Positions 39,901 to 42,136 of a stretch of DNA of 42,136 nt are shown in pieces (the first letter of the stretch is position 1; each line of letters starts with the position of its first letter). Where the stretch lies: the IMG/VR virus record IMGVR_UViG_3300042923_000543, positions 1-42,136 of that record; one strand, written 5' to 3'. A program made the position numbers and the translations under genes. A model generated the notes under the pieces. The model was not told the origin of the DNA and did not search any database. It saw nothing but the letters and a program-made list of their open reading frames with translations. This DNA comes from a virus.

Positions 39901-42136
39901 TTATTTGCTTCCACTGTCCTATTCCTTCTTTCTCTGGCATTTTCCATTCGCTCAGAAAACCTCTGCTGCTGTGCTTCTAACTTTTGCAGGTTCTGGTCTC
40001 TAAGCTTCTGTACCTGGAGCCGATAGGCTTCTTTCTGCTCAGCTGTGGCAGTCTTTGAATTTTCTACTATCTCCGCTATCTTATCCTCGTTTTTTTTCTT
40101 AATAAGAGATAATCTCTCATTATATTTCGCTTTGTAATCTTCTCGAAGTTCTCTTACATTCTGATTATATCTTGCCTTTAATTTAGCTAATTCGGACTTT
40201 TTCTTATCTGCAAATGTAGCAGGTGCCTGCCTGATATCAAAATAAGCAGATGATATAATTTCATATGCAAGATCTCTGGACGCTTCGTCTATGCTCATTC
40301 CGTAAGGATTGTAATTGATAGGCTTGATAAAGTCTATTACCTCGGCTATCTTAATCAGTTGATCGGCAGGATGGGTGATCTCATCACCGAAGAATTCCGG
40401 ATGTTTTTCGGAAAGTCTCATATAAAATTCATCTACCGCGATACCATCACTTGCCACTAACTTGATTTTACCAAAATACTTTCTGCGGAAGTTATTAAAG
40501 CCACCTTCAGAAACCATATCAAGCCTATCCTTTGAGGATAATATGATTGGTGTCTTTTTGATTTCATCCAGCATGTCCTTTGAGTTTTTAACTAAGGTAT
40601 CATCCGTAACAGAGGACTTCTTTAATATCATCTTTGCCATGCTCTGTACTGCCTCGATAGCTTCATCCGTATACATTGACTCACTATGATTATGTACATA
40701 CTTCCAGATGGTTTCAAGGTTCTCTACCACATTGCCAACATCATAGGAACTTTGAGCTTTCTTTAGGATCTCATTAGCGGCTTTGGTTAACTGCTTTTTA
40801 TCCGGTGTTAGCTCGTTAGTGACCTTGAACTGCTGATTAAGCAGAGCATTGATCTCACGAAGTTTACGGTTCTCCTGATAAAGGCGATTATAATCTTCGC
40901 GATCAATTTCTTTGAGCTGGAGCCTTGCACCTTCTGGAATGGAGCTTATATTCTCTCCTGTTGAATTTGATAATGCTTCAACCCATAACTTCTCAGCTTC
41001 CTTTACACTGTTCAAATTCTCATTTAATGCTTTTGCTGCTTTGCTTCTTGGTTCCAAGCTTGACAAAGCTTTTTGCATTTTACCGATTAGATCTCGGATT
41101 ATATCTACTACCTTTTCAGCTAATGATTTATCAGTTTTTGCAAGTCTTTCAATACTCTCTTCATCGGTTAAAAACATTTCTGAAGCATCTGCAACGATCT
41201 CATCCATCGCCTCATCCCTGGTTATTGATTGTCCAATCTCGGTATAACGAGAGATAAGGTTATCAACCATATCATTGTAAGCCTTGGGATTGCTCTTGTT
41301 AATTTCAGAGATAACGAAGTTACGATATTTCGTATAAAGCTCCGGAGAATTATCCTGAATTGCATGGGTTAATTCGTGCTTTGCTACGGTCAAATACGGA
41401 TTGTCGGAATCTAATGCAATTGACATTATACCATTCCGGTACATTCCATTTGCTAAGCCACCGGCGATACTGTCTTCAATGCGGATTTCCGTCTTTGAGA
41501 TCTTTCCAAGTTCATTCAATGCCTGGAGTGTATCGGTATCCATCCTTAAGGCCGCCGGGCTCTCCACTACTCCATATGTTTTATTGCCTTCAATTATCGG
41601 TTGCACCTTTTCCATCTTTGCATCATTCAAGCCAGAGTTATATGCATTTAGTCTTATGCTTTCCTTCAGAAGAGATCCATAGGCACTACTAACCTTGTCT
41701 AGTGGAAGGTTAACCAATCCAGCATCGTAATAAGCAGAAAATGCCTTCTGATAACTTTCTACCTCTAGTTCCTCGTTATAATTGGATATGAAGGCTTTCG
41801 CTCCATTGGACTTATAATTTTCTGACTTGGCGATAACCTCATTTGCATTATCGAATGATTTTTCTATGTCGTTTTTAGGATCATTTACATTCATTGTGGG
41901 AGAATTGGTAACCTGAGTATCTAAAGCTTCTGAGCGAAGGCCAGGCGAGTTCTGACGAGTGTTTTTAGCATACAAAGAGGTATCCACTCGGCTTTGTAAT
42001 GGAGCACCGTGTTCCGCAAGTCTGGTTATTTGACCGGATTGATAATTTGATACCCTCTTACCTTCCTCTTTCGCGGTCTGAAGATCAGAAGACTTTCGAT
42101 AGTATTCCGAAGTCTGATCTGTAGCTAATCCCTGCT
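36909..42136 (-). CDS. Giant internal virion protein with zincin and LPD38-like parts, residues about 511-2210 (joins 1-1532)
   Basis: Continuation of the gene that starts at 1532; the unique part is 36909-42009. Full length 2,210 aa. Residues 722-726 are HELTH (in VAKHELTHAIQDNSPELYTKY), a zincin motif, with acidic residues near 780 (EIVADASEMFLTDEES) as possible third ligand. Residues about 1120-1240 are a long Lys/Glu/Arg coiled coil. Residues about 1640-2000 match large polyvalent protein-associated domain LPD38: SMYNALVLPLEDLQKVWNYK, SKMKVDAVMGNLSVAIQQPS, then MIPYVNSVVSVFKGYEP. The C-terminus is Lys/Tyr-rich with short helical repeats ('YKQIYSDLIKSGKKP', 'ESGRKKLIDEGYS', 'YNKLRAAGW'). 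Probably ejected into the cell; a protease acting on wall or host proteins is inferred. Start GTG/ATG codons inside the frame are internal. Confidence 0.85.
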   Translation of the reverse strand, partial: QGLATDQTSEYYRKSSDLQTAKEEGKRVSNYQSGQITRLAEHGAPLQSRVDTSLYAKNTRQNSPGLRSEALDTQVTNSPTMNVNDPKNDIEKSFDNANEVIAKSENYKSNGAKAFISNYNEELEVESYQKAFSAYYDAGLVNLPLDKVSSAYGSLLKESIRLNAYNSGLNDAKMEKVQPIIEGNKTYGVVESPAALRMDTDTLQALNELGKISKTEIRIEDSIAGGLANGMYRNGIMSIALDSDNPYLTVAKHELTHAIQDNSPELYTKYRNFVISEINKSNPKAYNDMVDNLISRYTEIGQSITRDEAMDEIVADASEMFLTDEESIERLAKTDKSLAEKVVDIIRDLIGKMQKALSSLEPRSKAAKALNENLNSVKEAEKLWVEALSNSTGENISSIPEGARLQLKEIDREDYNRLYQENRKLREINALLNQQFKVTNELTPDKKQLTKAANEILKKAQSSYDVGNVVENLETIWKYVHNHSESMYTDEAIEAVQSMAKMILKKSSVTDDTLVKNSKDMLDEIKKTPIILSSKDRLDMVSEGGFNNFRRKYFGKIKLVASDGIAVDEFYMRLSEKHPEFFGDEITHPADQLIKIAEVIDFIKPINYNPYGMSIDEASRDLAYEIISSAYFDIRQAPATFADKKKSELAKLKARYNQNVRELREDYKAKYNERLSLIKKKNEDKIAEIVENSKTATAEQKEAYRLQVQKLRDQNLQKLEAQQQRFSERMENARERRNRTVEANKWKGQIKKIAKDLSDMLLKPSEKSHLPKGFTQSIKELLQILDFESGTLSGEPSQAALKWRKLKDAYSELRDIDDDNLNSLYFENVESDIKDLAAIAEGRRVNQLNHEELKAVYDLLKHIKHLINQENKTFAENLRETLSMTGESIINHMAKEGQYSQSNLSANNKGVNAFVNMLTKGNIKPYYFFKKIGGDFEKVYKNLRDGEDKFVKNFESGNEFAHKMIKKYDYFSWANDKQSEFATVKGTKISLTTEQKLYIYAAFRRKQGQQHILKGGVVAEEPKIETEGKGRNKVIKKVTYQSDPVQFSEKDMEKLEETLTEEQKGFVYEMVDYLSSDLSKLGNEVANKLFGLDAYMEENYIPLTSDRSFLNTRAGVTDDKRIKRMSFTKPTVRNASNPIIAAGFMEIWSKHLVDMSMYNALVLPLEDLQKVWNYKYKDKMTGEETSVKNSIKKAYGPEANKYIEKLLIDINGGIKQDVGGELSNLLLSKMKVDAVMGNLSVAIQQPSSIARAFVIIDPKYFIKSAFTKKNYDELIKYSPQAKLKQYGYFDVNMGRSLSDIVTEQEYDGPLDKMKAFFTDKNVRNEVFSWLPQKMDEVTWAYIWNAVKAETKDTTNLQEGNENFYDHCKERFKEVIDRSQVMDSVFQRSELMRSQNFGAKLATNFMAEPTVSYNMLYDALNTFKKDGKSATPYVTRSVAAVISAMVLNSLLKSIITAGRDKDEDKTYGEKYLNSFIKNLMDDPAGMIPYVNSVVSVFKGYEPIRPDMQLFQNLYYAWNKLDSDKYSTQEKVLQITQAIAPFFNVPLKNISKDIEMVWRNSKGALESIGILEGMSEYEKLQTKHPTAGSSSSTGDYYDMLYKAKIEGDTTLYKQIYSDLIKSGKKPSSIAEAMQSRKREGLIIRKKDEEFTNPIITEIYEAYSKKDAKVYESGRKKLIDEGYSVDDIQWAINFLRKEKLTADAPNTEEFIEAYKTGNRSKWEPIYNKLRAAGWSQKDLLELIK
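42010..42136. repeat. Terminal overlap of a circular contig, copy 2
   Basis: Identical to 1-127 over all 127 bases and in the same orientation. It should be trimmed so that the genome is 42,009 bp; coding sequence in it belongs to the giant virion gene. Confidence 0.9.

Noticed and set aside
1-42136. Diversity-generating retroelement or retron
   Set aside because: No reverse transcriptase motif (YxDD context) and no template/variable repeat pair was seen; the tailspike has no C-terminal variable repeat.

Overview
The window looks like one complete circular genome of a temperate, short-tailed (podovirus-like) bacteriophage of a low-GC Gram-positive bacterium, most likely a gut clostridium. 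Positions 1-127 are repeated exactly at 42010-42136, so the unique circle is 42,009 bp. A 2,210-codon gene reads in frame across the junction, which confirms circularity. Strong AGGAGG ribosome sites, consensus sigma-A promoters and the protein families (clostridial-type small phage proteins, N4-gp56 capsid, large serine integrase) support the host guess.

Layout. Nearly everything lies on the minus strand and is read from about 31.8 kb down through 0 and on to 35.4 kb. (1) Lysogeny module, 31.3-35.4 kb: a CI-like repressor (+), divergent consensus promoters with three operator-like repeats, a second small Xre regulator (-), a large serine recombinase (+), a candidate attP just upstream of it overlapping a promoter and a small structured RNA, and a secreted Ig-like 'moron' (+) with its own perfect promoter. 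(2) Early operon (-), 31.8-17 kb: metallopeptidase-like protein, SSB, HUH/rolling-circle Rep, degenerate RNase H-like protein, helicase-methyltransferase fusion, C5 cytosine methyltransferase, PAPS-reductase-like PP-loop protein, HNH and GIY-YIG nuclease-like proteins, YopX protein, GNAT-like XF1762 protein and many small proteins. A lone plus-strand gene with its own promoter sits inside it at 21.2-21.5 kb. (3) An intrinsic terminator at 16.96 kb, then the late operon: TerS, TerL, portal, Prp-type cysteine protease, a double Tad2/DUF2829 protein, scaffold, major capsid, tail and tailspike proteins, a Gln-rich repeat protein, the 2,210-aa internal virion protein with a zincin motif, holin and amidase.

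How it works together. The switch at 31.80-31.88 kb chooses between repressor and early transcription. Replication appears to rest on an HUH Rep plus SSB, with no polymerase or primase gene seen; a counter-transcribed RNA may limit Rep synthesis. The methyltransferases and the PP-loop protein probably modify phage DNA against restriction, and Tad2 would counter Thoeris. Scaffold and capsid share an N-terminal LNLTKFD motif, which suggests that the neighbouring Prp protease trims both. The most novel-looking items are the attP/promoter/RNA overlap, the counter-transcribed RNA over the rep leader, the Prp-motif maturation pair, the double Tad2 in the late operon, and the ATT/ATA-start small gene.
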